A DNA stretch of 64,000 nucleotides from Fagopyrum homotropicum. Lineage: Eukaryota; Streptophyta; Magnoliopsida; Caryophyllales; Polygonaceae. Position 1 is the stretch's first letter, and every line of letters starts with the position of its first letter. The stretch lies in the NCBI GenBank assembly GCA_033239125.1, contig BSWB01000001.1, positions 137,932,981 through 137,996,980 of the forward strand, written 5' to 3'. The position numbers were made by a program, and so were the translations under genes. The notes below the pieces were generated by a model. The model was not told the DNA's origin. It saw only the letters and a list, made by a program, of their open reading frames with translations, and did no database searches. Of this stretch, positions 10,778 through 21,812 are shown piece by piece.

Positions 10778-12034
10778 AACGCGGGCTCACGTTTAACAAA
10801 ATGCTGGTAAATTCATAGATGTGAGAAAAAGATGCATATCTCTCCAAAGAGGCGTTCGGCATAAACAAGCGTTTAAGGCAAACAAAGAGAAAACTATGAA
10901 CGTGCATGTCCAAAGACATTGCACTAACAACCCAACAAAACATAAATAAACATGAGAATTAGGCTAAATAGCCCATCCGGCATCATAAACGAGAACCGGA
11001 GTGGCCGGCATACAAGTCCATTAGGCCCAAGAGTGATAGGTTGATAGGCGCGCCGGTCCATCATGGGCAGTCCAGAGGCGGAGCGGGGGCTTTCCTCCCA
11101 CAAGGACCTCCCTTTCAATCGCAGTATTATCCTTACCATCATTAGATAGAACATCATGCTTTTCATTCACAACTCCTAGGTCACCCTCACCACCGGTCTC
11201 GCTATTGTCGAAAGTCAAAGGTTGGATTTTTCTAGGTTTCTTGTGGGCGTTCTCCCGTCCAGGTGGAGGCTTTGAGGCCCCCAAAGGGACGGAACCAGAC
11301 GCTAAAGTATCGACCTTTGTGTTCGGCATGTCCAGATTCAACAAAGCGGACGTTCCCTTTGTGCCAAGGTTGGTCTCGCCAACGTCGGGGTGAAAAGTAG
11401 CATGCACCCCACCAGATAATTGCAAAGTGGATGTCCCCTTTCCGTTAGCGCCAGGCAGTGGCAAAGTGCATGTCCCCTTTGTTTGCGCTTGCGAGCGATG
11501 AGCGTCGCCAACAAGGTTAGCGCTTGTCACAGTGTTGTCAGCCTTGTCTCCGACACCTTCAGACATGCCAACTGGCACCAGCTGTGTCTGTAGCTTGTCA
11601 AAACTTGTCAATGGCGTCTGGAAAGTGTCAAGCTTTGCGCCTCCCATGCCCGCCATGTCTTTCACCGAAGTTTGCTTGTTCCCTATGTCCGGCGCCTGGG
11701 CCCGGACTTTCAACGCCGATGATGACGCCGCTTCGTGACTAGTGTTCACCATTGTATCTCCACCACCAGCCTTAGAGGGAGATTTCTTTACTTGGCCATG
11801 GCGCCAAGTGCGCCAAAAACCCTAGTTCAAGCCTTGAATGTACATGCCTTTGTGTCACCAAAACTGCCTATTGAGAGGGTTGTGCACATCAGCAGGCCAG
11901 AAGAAGGGAAGATCGATGTGATTCGTGAGGAATCACAACGAAAAGGAAGGAGCTTGCGTGGGAGACGAAGGCCGAAGCCCCGAGTCACCCACGAATCGCC
12001 TAGAGAGAGAGAACGCTTGCGGGCTCACGTTTAA
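10778..12034. repeat. Unit bounded by direct repeats GCGGGCTCACGTTTAAC
   Basis: The 17-bp word GCGGGCTCACGTTTAAC occurs at about 10782-10798 and again at about 12018-12034, in the same orientation. It brackets about 1.2 kb that is more GC-rich than its surroundings and holds the minus-strand ORF at 11021-11752. Bases 11980-12015 contain a pyrimidine-rich CTCTCTCTAGG tract on the minus strand, as at the 5' end of some LINE transcripts. The repeats could be an insertion footprint or part of the unit. Confidence 0.45.
11021..11752 (-). CDS. Unrecognised 243-residue ORF, possibly transposon-derived
   Basis: I do not recognise this protein. The ORF starts at an ATG (11752-11750) and runs uninterrupted to 11021. 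It is the longest open frame outside clear retroelement genes. The product is hydrophilic, rich in G, T, S, P and K, with repeated GTSTL/GTSALL-like phrases (residues about 90-145) and a basic KKPRK stretch at about residue 172. There is no zinc finger, membrane segment or catalytic motif. The frame stays open for about 22 codons upstream of the ATG to a TAG. It lies between 17-bp direct repeats in a locally GC-rich island. It may be the tail of a LINE ORF1/gag-like protein or of a captured gene. Expression cannot be judged. Confidence 0.4.
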   Translation of the reverse strand: MVNTSHEAASSSALKVRAQAPDIGNKQTSVKDMAGMGGAKLDTFQTPLTSFDKLQTQLVPVGMSEGVGDKADNTVTSANLVGDAHRSQAQTKGTCTLPLPGANGKGTSTLQLSGGVHATFHPDVGETNLGTKGTSALLNLDMPNTKVDTLASGSVPLGASKPPPGRENAHKKPRKIQPLTFDNSETGGEGDLGVVNEKHDVLSNDGKDNTAIEREVLVGGKPPLRLWTAHDGPARLSTYHSWA

Positions 12035-12036
12035 CG

Positions 12037-13177
12037 CTGACGAGGGATGTCGAATTTGAATTGATAAAAAAACTGTAGAAGAAGACTAATGGTTGCTAAA
12101 CCATATTTGTAGGAAGGTGGCTAGACCTAATATTTTCCGTAGGGTTTGAGACTAATCCTACTAAACTAACCATATCTCTAAGTAAGTAAATAAAATAGTA
12201 AAGTCTAACTTTATCTTTCCAACGAATATCATCACCAAGGAATGATATGGGAGAAAAAAATAAAGATAAATATTTCAATCTGATTTCGTCATTGTAGAAA
12301 TCGACCCGACTGCTATAATGCTTCGACCAAATTTAGTGCAAAATGCAACATTTGGATGATATGTGATCACAAGCTCGTAAAAATGGACTAGACCTGTTCG
12401 ACAAAAAGGAATTGATCGGCCCGACCGGTGATGATAGCTCGAACAAGCTTCATTTCTTCACACTCAATCAACTCAGTTGTAAATTGGAGTTCCTTGACCG
12501 TAGTTGTACCTTAGTGTATTGTAGACACTCTTCCGAGAATAACTCCATTTTAGCTCTTAAAAGTACTAGTATACCTACGATATCATGAAATTACGAGTAG
12601 GTTTTATTAAAATCTACACCTATATGTTCAAGGGAATGATAAAAATAAATGTTAAAAAAACACACCAAAATAGAATTTTATCTAATATCTTATACTTGAA
12701 GCTAACACTTGTATGTGAAAGACAATATACTTGTTTAATATAGAAAGATATAACTCTAAAGACTATTGTTATCATCGTACATTTCATAGTTATAAGTTAA
12801 AGCATACAAAATTTCAAGCCTCTCAAGATATGTATAAGTTAAACTTCATCGAGCCTAATTTCCAAAGCTATCTACTAAATACAATCTGGTCTCACATATA
12901 GATTTAGATATCGCGTTTTTTTGTCCGTTTTAACTTAAAAGAATCACTCATCGATCACATATATAAAAAAATGAATAAAGTATTTTCTAAACTTATACTA
13001 GTTTATTAAGTTAGGTCTATATTTTGACCGAACACAGTAATTTAAGCTACTTTGTTGGCTCCCAGAAAAATTAAGACAGCTATGGACAGAGCTTGCTTGA
13101 ATTGTGCGAATTAGGAGGAGCAGTCACATTTCACATGGTATGATCTCTGGCCAACATTATGAGAAAGATTTCGCTAA
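12037..13177. other. Intergenic spacer downstream of the Dof gene
   Basis: AT-rich, no coding or repeat structure recognised. It presumably contains the 3' flank of the minus-strand Dof gene. Confidence 0.5.
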
Positions 13178-13334
13178 TTAATTAACATTATGATAACAAA
13201 GATTAATTAATATCTTCTTATTATTAAAAAGAAAGATATTTACACCAAAATTTAAAACCCAATATATAATTCTATCACAACCAAACATTTGACTTTCCAA
13301 ACCACAGAACATGACACCAAAGATAATAATTTTA

Positions 13335-13814
13335 TCATACGTCTTGAGACGAGCCATTAGTTTGACCATACGACACATCTCGCCTCCTCTTCGCCGGATA
13401 ATAACCACCACAACCACCGCTAGCGGCGGCAGCAGTGGCGGGGAGCAACTGTTGATGATGGTGGTGGGCCCAATACTCTTGGAAAGCCGCACCGTCAACC
13501 AATACACAATTCTCCGGTAGGGTTTGGTGGGCGAGGAGCTTGGCCTTACGTCGGCCGGCTCCGACGGGGACGTTACGTAAGGCGCCGCCGGCCGTCCAAT
13601 AGCGTTGGCATCCCTTGCAGAAGTGTCGGGGTTGATTAACGTTGTAGTTGTTGAAGTAACAGAATTTGGTCTCCATGCTCTTGCACCTCGGACAAGGGAT
13701 GATCTTGTCGGGTCTCTTGTCTAAACTCGGCGGTTGTTCTTCGGTTTTCGGGTCGTGGAGTTGTATGGTCTTCCCGAATAGCTTGATGCCGTGAGTCTCT
13801 TCGAGTTTGGTCAT
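13335..13814 (-). CDS. Dof zinc-finger transcription factor (DOF1.5/COG1-like)
   Basis: A single-exon gene for a 159-residue plant-specific nuclear DNA-binding protein. The Dof domain spans about residues 37-90. Its zinc finger is C41-X2-C44-X21-C66-X2-C69, followed by QRYWTAGGALRNVPVGAGRRK, the basic part that helps contact AAAG cores. The N-terminal IKLFGKTIQL motif (residues 10-19) is typical of DOF1.5/COG1 and cycling Dof factors. The protein is short and lacks the long C-terminal motifs of cycling Dofs, so DOF1.5/COG1 is the better match. In Arabidopsis that gene acts in light signalling; the role here is inferred only from family. The C-terminus has an HHHHQQ run and a small Ala/Gly-rich stretch. 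The start is the first ATG, 4-5 codons before the conserved motif, and the stop is at 13335. The frame is intact. Confidence 0.93.
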   Translation of the reverse strand: MTKLEETHGIKLFGKTIQLHDPKTEEQPPSLDKRPDKIIPCPRCKSMETKFCYFNNYNVNQPRHFCKGCQRYWTAGGALRNVPVGAGRRKAKLLAHQTLPENCVLVDGAAFQEYWAHHHHQQLLPATAAAASGGCGGYYPAKRRRDVSYGQTNGSSQDV

Positions 13815-13884
13815 GGTGATGGGAGATTGAGATTGGGAATGATGGTGAGAGTGTTTGAAGAAGAGAGGTCAATGAAGGAGGGTG

Positions 13885-13900
13885 ATTATATATAAAAAAT
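13885..13900 (-). promoter_or_regulatory. TATA box of the Dof gene
   Basis: On the minus strand this reads TTTTTTATATATAATC, about 70-85 bp upstream of the ATG at 13814. That fits a plant TATA box with a short leader. No other element was assigned. Confidence 0.55.
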
Positions 13901-14128
13901 GGGGCTAAAAGTGAAATATAAAAAGAAAAGGACCAAAAGTGGAAAAAGAAGGAAAGTTGGAAAAAGGTAGCCGCCAGGGAGTGGAGTATGAAGATGCACA
14001 AATTGGATTAGGCGTAGAAAAAGGTTCGCCATTACCTTTTTCTCCACATCATTACTCCACGTAACTACTATTCACATCATGGTTCCACTCTTTTTATATT
14101 GCAACAATTATACCCCAAACCCATGTTA

Positions 14129-14312
14129 GGGGTTCGTTCGACAGTGTCTTTTTTACATGAATATTAGAGAGTTTATTGTACTCATATTATTTTCAGATTA
14201 TTTTAGTCCAAAAAAATTCAAATACAAGTAGATTATCATATTATTATTGAGAGATTATTGAACATGATATTCCCTCAAAATAATCTCGTTGTCACGCTGA
14301 ACGGACTTTATG
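14129..14312. mobile_element. Small MITE-like element
   Basis: The left end GGGGTTCGTTCGACAGTGTC (14133-14152) and the right end GTTGTCACGCTGAACGGAC (about 14288-14306) are imperfect inverted repeats around an AT-rich core. A related right end, AAGTGTCGAACGGACC, lies at about 40561-40576. No transposase. The target duplication was not resolved. Confidence 0.45.
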
Positions 14313-14750
14313 TTAGTCGATTTTCATGATAATAATATGTTAGTCGATTCCTTGTAATTATGAAACAAGTGTGGGAGTTTTTCATTATCTTCAAATGAGG
14401 ACAATATTCTTCATACACCCTAAACGTTTTTATATAACAAAGTCACCGTTACTCCAGTAATAACGTAAATTGGCACTTAGGAATGGTTTGGTTACCCAAC
14501 CTAACTTTTTTTTAATCCATAACAAAATATTTTGGTATAGTTAGTTGAATCGAAGTTTACTTTGGTTTCAAAAAACAATTATAATTCACAACTTTTATTC
14601 TAATAAAAAAAATTCAAACCGCTTTAAAAATAAAATGCTATAAATTTTTGCTGCCTTTTTAATGGATTTTAAATAAAAATAGAAAAAATAGTGTAATTAT
14701 TAAATTATAATTTGTGTAATTTAATGACAAATATATGTGGAAAGGACTAA
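14313..14750. other. AT-rich spacer
   Basis: Nothing recognised between the MITE-like element and the Harbinger-type element. Confidence 0.5.
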
Positions 14751-15505
14751 GGGCTCGTTTGGTATGATTCCCATGGAATCAGAAATCGGAATCGGAATGA
14801 GTTAAACCAATACCTCGTGTTTGGTAATGTTTGAAATTGGAATGAGAATATTCCATGGATTAACTCATTCCAACTCTAGTAAAGGAGTTGATTCCATAAT
14901 TTAAAGGTGGGTATCATCTATTCCAACATAAACTCATTTCAAATTTAAAACTACATTTATATATTTTCATTATATATTTATACTTACTTATTTAGTTTCA
15001 CAAAATAAAATTAATAATTTTTTAAAAATATTTATTATCCATTAATTAATTTGAAATATATTATTATTTTGTAGAAAAACATAATTTTGATTTTTTCAAC
15101 TATAATACACATATTTATTTCAAGAAGTAATGTAACCGAAAAATGCTCGAAAACAATATAATTGGTTCAATTAGAAAAATATATTTGATAGAAGACTTTA
15201 TATACCTGTTTATATGGGTTTACAATTGTTTGGTGTATATTCTTTAAGTTATTAGTTAGTCTTCATTTTTTTATGTAGTGTAAAAAACAACACATATTTA
15301 CATTATAAACTTTCACACATATATCATCATATATAATACGATTTTTTGTTTCATAACTCATATCACATATAAAAAACATGTCTCATAAATCTTTCACTCC
15401 AACATCATACCAAACACTAAGTATCATGAATGACTTATTCCAATTGCATATTCTATTTCGAATCTTGATTTCAATCCCATTCCTTCAGTGATACCAAACA
15501 AGCCC
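14751..15505. mobile_element. Non-autonomous PIF/Harbinger (Tourist-like) element
   Basis: Terminal inverted repeats GGGCTCGTTTGGTAT (14751-14765) and ATACCAAACAAGCCC (15491-15505) match at 14 of 15 positions. They are flanked by the 3-bp target duplication TAA on both sides, the PIF/Harbinger signature. The ends also carry inverted subterminal matter: GGAATCAGAAATCGGAATCGG on the left, CGAATCTTGATTTCAATCCC on the right. The 755-bp interior is AT-rich without a transposase frame, so mobilisation would need an enzyme in trans. Confidence 0.85.
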
Positions 15506-16580
15506 TAAATGAATGGTAGAGTATGAGTAAACTGAAAACGTCAATTTAAGCAACTTTTGGAGAGGAAGAAAGGGAGGTGGGGGAGCCACTTCCACTTCCA
15601 GGCAGATCGCGTACAAAGTAACGTAAATTAAACCAAAATAAAGAAAAGAAATAAAGTGCAAAGGGAAAATAAAAGCAACAGGTAATTAAATAGTAATCGC
15701 CTTTTTTTCTTTTACTTTTGGCGTGACTCCTAATGATCATCACTTTGGAGGACCGGACTTACAACACAAAATAATTGTATCTTCAAAAAAGTTTACATAC
15801 ATATTTCAACTGCATGGCTAATTTTGTAGCTTTTTATATGAAATTCAAACCACTTTAACCTTCTTTTTTTTAACCTTTTTTGTAAAACTTTTTTCATTTG
15901 CAAAAAGGCAAAATATAAGGGGATAAATTAAACAAACGATATGAATTGTAAATTTTCGTGTAAAAGGTCGTTTTAATTTGAATTAGTTCTTAGCTTTAGC
16001 TTTGAACAGTATTATTTTTCACTTTACGTGGAAATTTGAAAATAGTAAGATGATAGTTGAATTAACATCTATCAGAATTGTAAGTTGCTGTCATAGAAAA
16101 CACCAAATTCAAATGAGATTGATTGAACAAGTAGATCGGATCCAACCAAACAAAGCCTAAACTTAAAAACCCTAACTTCTTTTGTCGTTTTCCCGGCATA
16201 GTTAGATACAATTTAAGTTGGTCAATGGTGGGATATAAAATAGATTAGGGATCGACAAAACAAAATTATTACCTACATCTAAATTTGTTTTTGAATGATA
16301 AACGATTTTAATTAAAATTATTATGATTTTAAAAACAAAAATATTAAAGATTTATCATCAAAATTAACATACGCATAAGATGTCACCACAAACTACATAT
16401 GCTAAACGTTTTTTTTTTGGTGGGAAACATACATATGCTAAACTATTATCATTAACACGGCGGCGGGAGTCATTAGAAATAACGTGGGAGGATGATATAA
16501 AGCTACCTTGTAAACTTTGGTATATGCACTGTTCTTATGGTGAAATTATGGGTGTGTACTACGATTTACAGTTTATCTAG
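15506..16580. other. Intergenic spacer
   Basis: No coding sequence recognised. Short open frames are compositional. Confidence 0.5.
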
Positions 16581-16892
16581 GATAGTGGTACCCGCTCTGT
16601 GGTCCTGAAAACCGACTCTAAGTTGGCGACCACTCTCTTGGGCAAGACGGTTCCTAGATGCTACCCTTTTGCAAGTCTGATTACTAAGTACCAAGACTAT
16701 CTGAAAAGGTACTAGAATATCCAGTTCCGACATGCCTTTCGTGAGGCGAATAATGTCGCGGACTATCTTGCTACTCTTGCTTTTGCTTTTCCTATTGGTC
16801 TAAGTGTATTGTGTGACCCTCCCGAGGATGTAGTGGATCTTTTATGTCATGATGTAAGGGGTCGGACTATCCCTCACCTGATTAATACTTAG
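16581..16892 (+). pseudogene. LINE-type RNase H (RVT_3) fragment
   Basis: The frame from 16581 reads about 104 codons with one internal TAG (about 16710). It matches the plant RNase H-like domain found at the C-terminus of LINE pol proteins: VVLKTDSKLATTLL near the start, then FRHAFREANNVADYLATLAF (about 16728-16790), corresponding to the usual HVFREAN.VAD.LA motif. The ORF closes at 16892 and is followed by a terminal A-rich stretch near 16958. No reverse transcriptase precedes it, so this is a 5'-truncated LINE remnant. Confidence 0.7.
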
Positions 16893-17843
16893 TCTATTTT
16901 TTCATATATAATAAGCACAATCAGATGCGCTGGAGACCACTGACTTTCCTTTCCAAAAAAAATAAACATTGTCAAAGTACTATACAGACGGACCCTAGAA
17001 GTGAGAGTTATGTACATACGAACATACGTGTGCATTAAGCCCACAGACAACGTACAACGCATAATTATACGGTTAAAATTTAATCAAATCACACACTTAA
17101 GATATGAAGACATTATTAAGTAGGTACCCTTTATGGGGGAACCAATTCCTTGTAGACGGTTGTAGTATTGTATACGTACTTACTTTTATGTACTTAAGAT
17201 CACCAAATGTATTTTTATTTTGATTTTTAAAAATGGTTCGTGGGTGATTGTTTTTGGTGGTCATAGCTTTACCAAAAGAATCAATTGTTGACAATTAAGT
17301 CCCATTAAATAAAATAAAAATAGTGGTCAGATTTCCAACAACTTTTAGAAACATATAAAGTAGAGCTAAGGAGGCATAACAACATTTTTCTCTTTTCCCT
17401 TTCACCCATGAAAAAGAAAAAAGTGTACCAAGTCTCACTTTTCCACAATGCTTGCTTTTCATTTTCGTTGGAATTCCTTTCTTTTGGATAAAGAAGAAGA
17501 TATTAAATAAAATATTACATTTACTCATTTTTTTACTTTCTAAATGCCACCCTCCAAGAAACTTCATCAACTAATTAAGGTCTTACACCGTATTTGACGA
17601 GTTTAAGACGTGGAGGGGATGTATGTCATATGAACCGACACACAAGTCTTTGGATTATTTTCTAAAACCAATTAACAATAGGAGAAGGAACCCTTAGACT
17701 TACGTTAGGTTCATATTACTTAGTGTAGTCGATGTCGGACAATAATCCAATCTCAACAATGGATAACACTTATATCTTCAAACCGGAAATGTTAGGAGTT
17801 AAAATCTCACAATGAATTTTAACACCGCATAAAATTTTTCACT
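16893..17843. other. Intergenic spacer
   Basis: No gene or repeat supported, apart from the A-rich tail of the LINE fragment near 16955-16970. Confidence 0.5.
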
Positions 17844-17851
17844 AGGACATA

Positions 17852-18636
17852 CAGTGGCGACCTTTGGGTGGGTAGAGTGGGGCAGTTGCCCCACCCTCTG
17901 GCACGGAATAATAACAAATAATATGAAAAAGTATTACAGATTACATGGTGACATAGTGGTGTTACGATTGAGCATGAAATGGAATTTTCACATGTTCTTG
18001 AGTTCAAATCATATCACTAGCCCTTTAGCTTATTTTTTTTCTCCACATTTTCCTTCTTCTTTTTTTTTTTATTTTTTTTTCTTTCAAAGACCTTATTGTT
18101 TCGGATTTAAATTACATATTTCATAATATATTTTGTTTTTATTTGTCCAAACTCTAAATATAAAAGTTATTTACTTTTTTTTCCTTCTTTTTATGGATTC
18201 TAATTAAAAGCAATTTATTGAATAATTTAAATACAAAATTAATACTTTATCAAAAAGATGTTATAATTTATGAAAAAATAACATTTTTTCAGTTAAAATT
18301 TTTGTAAAACTAATTTCATCCTTTATATAACTCCCTAAATATATGTAATGATATATATATTTTATATGAATTTATTTTAATATATAAATAACATATTATT
18401 CTATAAGTAATTTTAATCAATATATACTCTCTTTTTTCTTCTTATGAATTACACCCTTTGTTGTCAGATTGACAGTTTATTTGTAGCATTGACTAGTTAT
18501 TTTTGGTAGATTTGTAGTCAAAACTTCGCAAGTAGATGACATATTGATTTTGTTATTATCGTTATTTTATTTCATAGATATTTTTATCTATAATTTATTT
18601 TCGCCCCACCCTTTAGAAATCGTGCGGCTGCCACTG
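17852..18636. mobile_element. Non-autonomous hAT element
   Basis: The left end CAGTGGCGACC (17852) and right end GGCTGCCACTG (18636) form short inverted repeats with the CAGTGGC ends common in plant hAT elements. They are flanked by a perfect 8-bp target duplication AGGACATA (17844-17851 and 18637-18644). Near the ends the element has complementary CCCCACCC/GGGGCAGTTGCC-type GC-rich stretches. The interior is AT-rich with no transposase frame. Confidence 0.92.
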
Positions 18637-18644
18637 AGGACATA

Positions 18645-19149
18645 AATAAATAAAAAAAGAAGCAAAATATGAACTCAAACATATGTAGAAGCAATAATTG
18701 TCACGAGAATGTATGATATGTAACATTATAAGCTAGTGCTAGAATAAAACATTACATGATATCCAGAACCCGATCCTAGTGAATACATAGACCCAACTCT
18801 TCACCCTTTTCAAACGACTAAGTAAGTTTTGACGATAAAAGTGAATTAGTCAAAATTAAAGCATCAATTACAAGAAAGAATCCACTCGAACAGATATTGG
18901 TTGCTACCATTGACTTTAGGCCTCAAGATGGTTATCAGGTCCGTAAATAGTGGACATGGAAGAGGGTTAGGGTTTCGGGAAAGTGGTAATGAACAATACG
19001 TAAAAGTTACAATTTTTAATTAATCCTAGTTAATCATGATGAATTAGGTTTAATTGTGATTAGTGTGTGATGAGGGCTGAAACATCCTCAAATCTTGCAA
19101 ATTAATACGAGACTCATTTGTAGTATAGGATCAAGATCTAATATAGGGG
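18645..19149. other. Intergenic spacer
   Basis: Nothing recognised. Confidence 0.45.
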
Positions 19150-19533
19150 AACAAAGTAATGATTTGATCGATTAATTGTAAAGCCAATATAGAAACACAC
19201 AAAAACATAATACAAAAGACGAGGGCTCGATCAACAAAGAGGGTGAAGTTGGACCGATTCAAATAGAAAATATGTAAATCAAATTATGAGACAACGAAAA
19301 TCACGTAAGGGGAGAGAAACACAAAAGTCGGTCGATCAAAGGGTACCAATCGACCGACATGTATATTGATCGAGCCACAATAGCAATCAGGGAGATAAAT
19401 TCCTTGTATTGAAAGATGCAAGGGAATCGAAAATAACATAAATTGGAACTCAATTGTTATAAAATCAATCGAGAACCCAAATCATCACAACAATGCATTT
19501 CCATGTACAAATGGATAATAATCATATCGAATG

Positions 19534-19540
<7 letters not shown>
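19150..19540. repeat. Nested inverted repeats built on TCGATC
   Basis: GTCGGTCGAT (19328-19337) and ATCGACCGAC (19350-19359) are perfect inverted repeats around a 12-bp loop. Outside them GGCTCGATCAA (about 19225-19235) and TTGATCGAGCC (about 19367-19377) are perfect inverted repeats. Further TGATCGA or ATCGAGA words lie at about 19163, 19465 and 19525. The array stops at the (TA)n tract. No termini or ORF. Confidence 0.55.

Positions 19541-19593
<53 letters not shown>
19537..19593. repeat. (TA)n microsatellite, insertion target of copy B
   Basis: A pure TA run interrupted at 19594 by a family A LTR. The run resumes at 21456, so the LTR landed inside it. Confidence 0.9.
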
Positions 19594-19597
<4 letters not shown>

Positions 19598-21455
19598 ACA
19601 CCCCAAATCTCATACTCGGGGCGCTACGGGCTATGACCTCACAATGGGTTCCGACCCTAACTCGACAACAACGTTACTGAATCTTACAACAAGGCACAGA
19701 AGATAAAACATGGAGATCCAATATCAAAGTATGCAATGTCACATAAGGTACCGACACTTAGCCAAGGTACAAAGATAAAACCGAAAACCATAAGAATCTA
19801 TCATAGTCTACTATAAGAGACAACATAACCCAACCCGTCCTAACAACATACGGGAACCCCGGCTGACCACCTCCTCTGAATCACTCGGCAACCTCCTTAT
19901 CATGCACAACATCTAACAACACGGATAAATCGTTAGCTAACTATAATATAACGAGAAGATACTAAAGCACGTACACACTCAAAGAAAATAGTAAACACTC
20001 ATCATCCTATCACAAAGATCCAGTTTTATTATCTTCATTAGGTCATTCACCTTATTAATTATAAGTGTGATACGAGAAGTCATGGACTCTCGCCTTTTGG
20101 CATTATTCAGCTGGAGTGGATTAGCGCACCAGTTTGTATACCATGTGGAGTAGACCGGTACCGTTCCCTTATATCCAAATCTGGCCCAGTCATGAAGCAC
20201 CTCCTAGACTCCCTCAGGAGAACTGGACAAGTAATCACCGCCCGTTACCCGTGGGCCAATAAATAGGTCGGTAGATAAATATATAATACCTAGCCACAAC
20301 ACGATGTCAAACACCACCCAAGCATCAACCAATCATATCATAGACAGCGAAGTAAGTCCTATGGACTTACCAGGAGTCGACTACCCTCAGACATTTTCCA
20401 ACTCGCTCCGAACTCACTCCTCAAAGCCTGATAAGTCAAGGCAACGTGTCATAATCACATCACATCTATATGAAATTGCATCCAAGCAGTTTCCTATCCA
20501 AAGAAGTCTCCACACACTCGGAACATATCCTAAAACTAACCCACTACATGGGATTTGCTCACAACTACTAGACCACCTATCATGATACTACATCATGCTC
20601 AAAGGGATGCAAGGAAGGAGGAAGGACATACCACAAGATCACACTTAAGTCGGTAGAACAACTTAAGTTGCTCACTGGAGGTAAACCGCAGCCGCGATGG
20701 TGAAGTGCTGCAGGGGTGGCCAAGACGCAGCAGCCGCAGTCGCGTCAGGGGAAATCCGAAGAGGCGGTGAGGCGCGGTCGCGGGAGTGTGCAAGCGTGAG
20801 GGCGGCACAGGCGACAACGAACTCTGTCTTCTCTTCTTCGATCAATCTCTCAGTTCTACAAACTTTTTGTAATCTTTTTTAGATCCATACAAGTCTATTC
20901 AGTCAAACTATCACGTAGCCTTCTAAGGAACCGAAGGAACGGAGAGAAAGAAGGTCTTACCCTTCCCTAGCGCGGAATCGAATGAGCAAGATCTTTCTCA
21001 TGAATCCACACGTACGGCCTCTGCTGGCACTTGCTACAGTTGGGTGAAGGAAAACGGCGCTGCTCTGATGTGCCAACAACTGGAATGAAGGAAGGAGATG
21101 AAGGACGAAGGAGTAAAAGACAAAGAGATGAAGGAAGGAGGAAGAGGATGAAAGATTCTTACTTACGTAAGTTCTCCAAGGGTGAAGCTCCAAGAATGAC
21201 GGCATGTTTCAGAATGAGGAAAGAAAAGGTAGGGTTCCCGAATAAAAGAATGAGGATATTAACCGTTGAAGGTTACGAATCAAACGACGTGGCTTACTGT
21301 TCTACCACTCCCATAGTGAACTGTTGCCGCCCCCGCAGGTCGGCGCACATGCGGCACATCCGTGCCGCCCCCGCGGTTCTACACTCCTGCGGCCACTTCT
21401 GCGGTTCTTCTACCCGAGACCCATCCTAAGGTCCTCCGAAGAACCTGGTGTTACA
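19594..21455 (-). mobile_element. Family A solo LTR, copy B
   Basis: 1862 bp beginning TGTAACACCCC and ending GGTGTTACA, with 9-bp inverted ends. It is flanked by ATATA on both sides, consistent with a 5-bp duplication although the target is itself (TA)n. Orientation is opposite to copy C. Family landmarks are present: the GACCTCACAATGGG block (about 19636), the GTAAGTCC-TAT-GGACTTAC hairpin (20352-20370) and GGCCAATAAATAGGTCGG (about 20253). Two GC-rich sections (about 20690-20820 and 21320-21410) repeat CTGCGG/CCGCAG words. No internal region or coding sequence. Confidence 0.85.
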
Positions 21456-21569
21456 ATATATATATCATGCTATGAAAGAAAACAACCCGATACAAGTCTC
21501 GCATCATGTAGTATATTAAAGTATCAACGACACAACACTCACATTTTGCAATTAACACCATGAAGCACA

Positions 21570-21812
21570 TGTAGAATAAAGAAAGTTTAGATCCCTATTT
21601 TTGTAGTGGTATTAGGTAGACCGCAATAAACGACATTCATACCGTACCGGTTATTTTTGTCACTGGTATAAAAAAAAGTCGCATACCGATTATTTTGAAT
21701 AACAGGTATGCGACTTGTTTATGATATAAAATTCGGATACCACTGATTAAAAATCTATATGCGAGTTTAATAATCTTTTGAGAAAAATATGTAGAATGAA
21801 AGAAAGTTTAGG
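21570..21812. repeat. Short insert between direct repeats, with a hairpin
   Basis: GTAGAATAAAGAAAGTTTAG (about 21571-21592) recurs with small changes as GTAGAATGAAAGAAAGTTTAG (about 21790-21811). The roughly 200 bp between holds TTTTTGTAGTG, the usual complement of a CACTA end, and a strong hairpin, AAGTCGCATACC...GGTATGCGACTT (about 21676-21717). It could be a CACTA relic or a tandem duplication with later insertion. Confidence 0.4.

Noticed and set aside
11205..12034. Plus-strand ORFs opposite the 11021-11752 frame
   Set aside because: Shadow frames in the same GC-rich unit, shorter and without any protein-like pattern.
13178..14001. Additional ORFs overlapping the Dof gene
   Set aside because: Out-of-frame shadows of the Dof coding sequence and its promoter.
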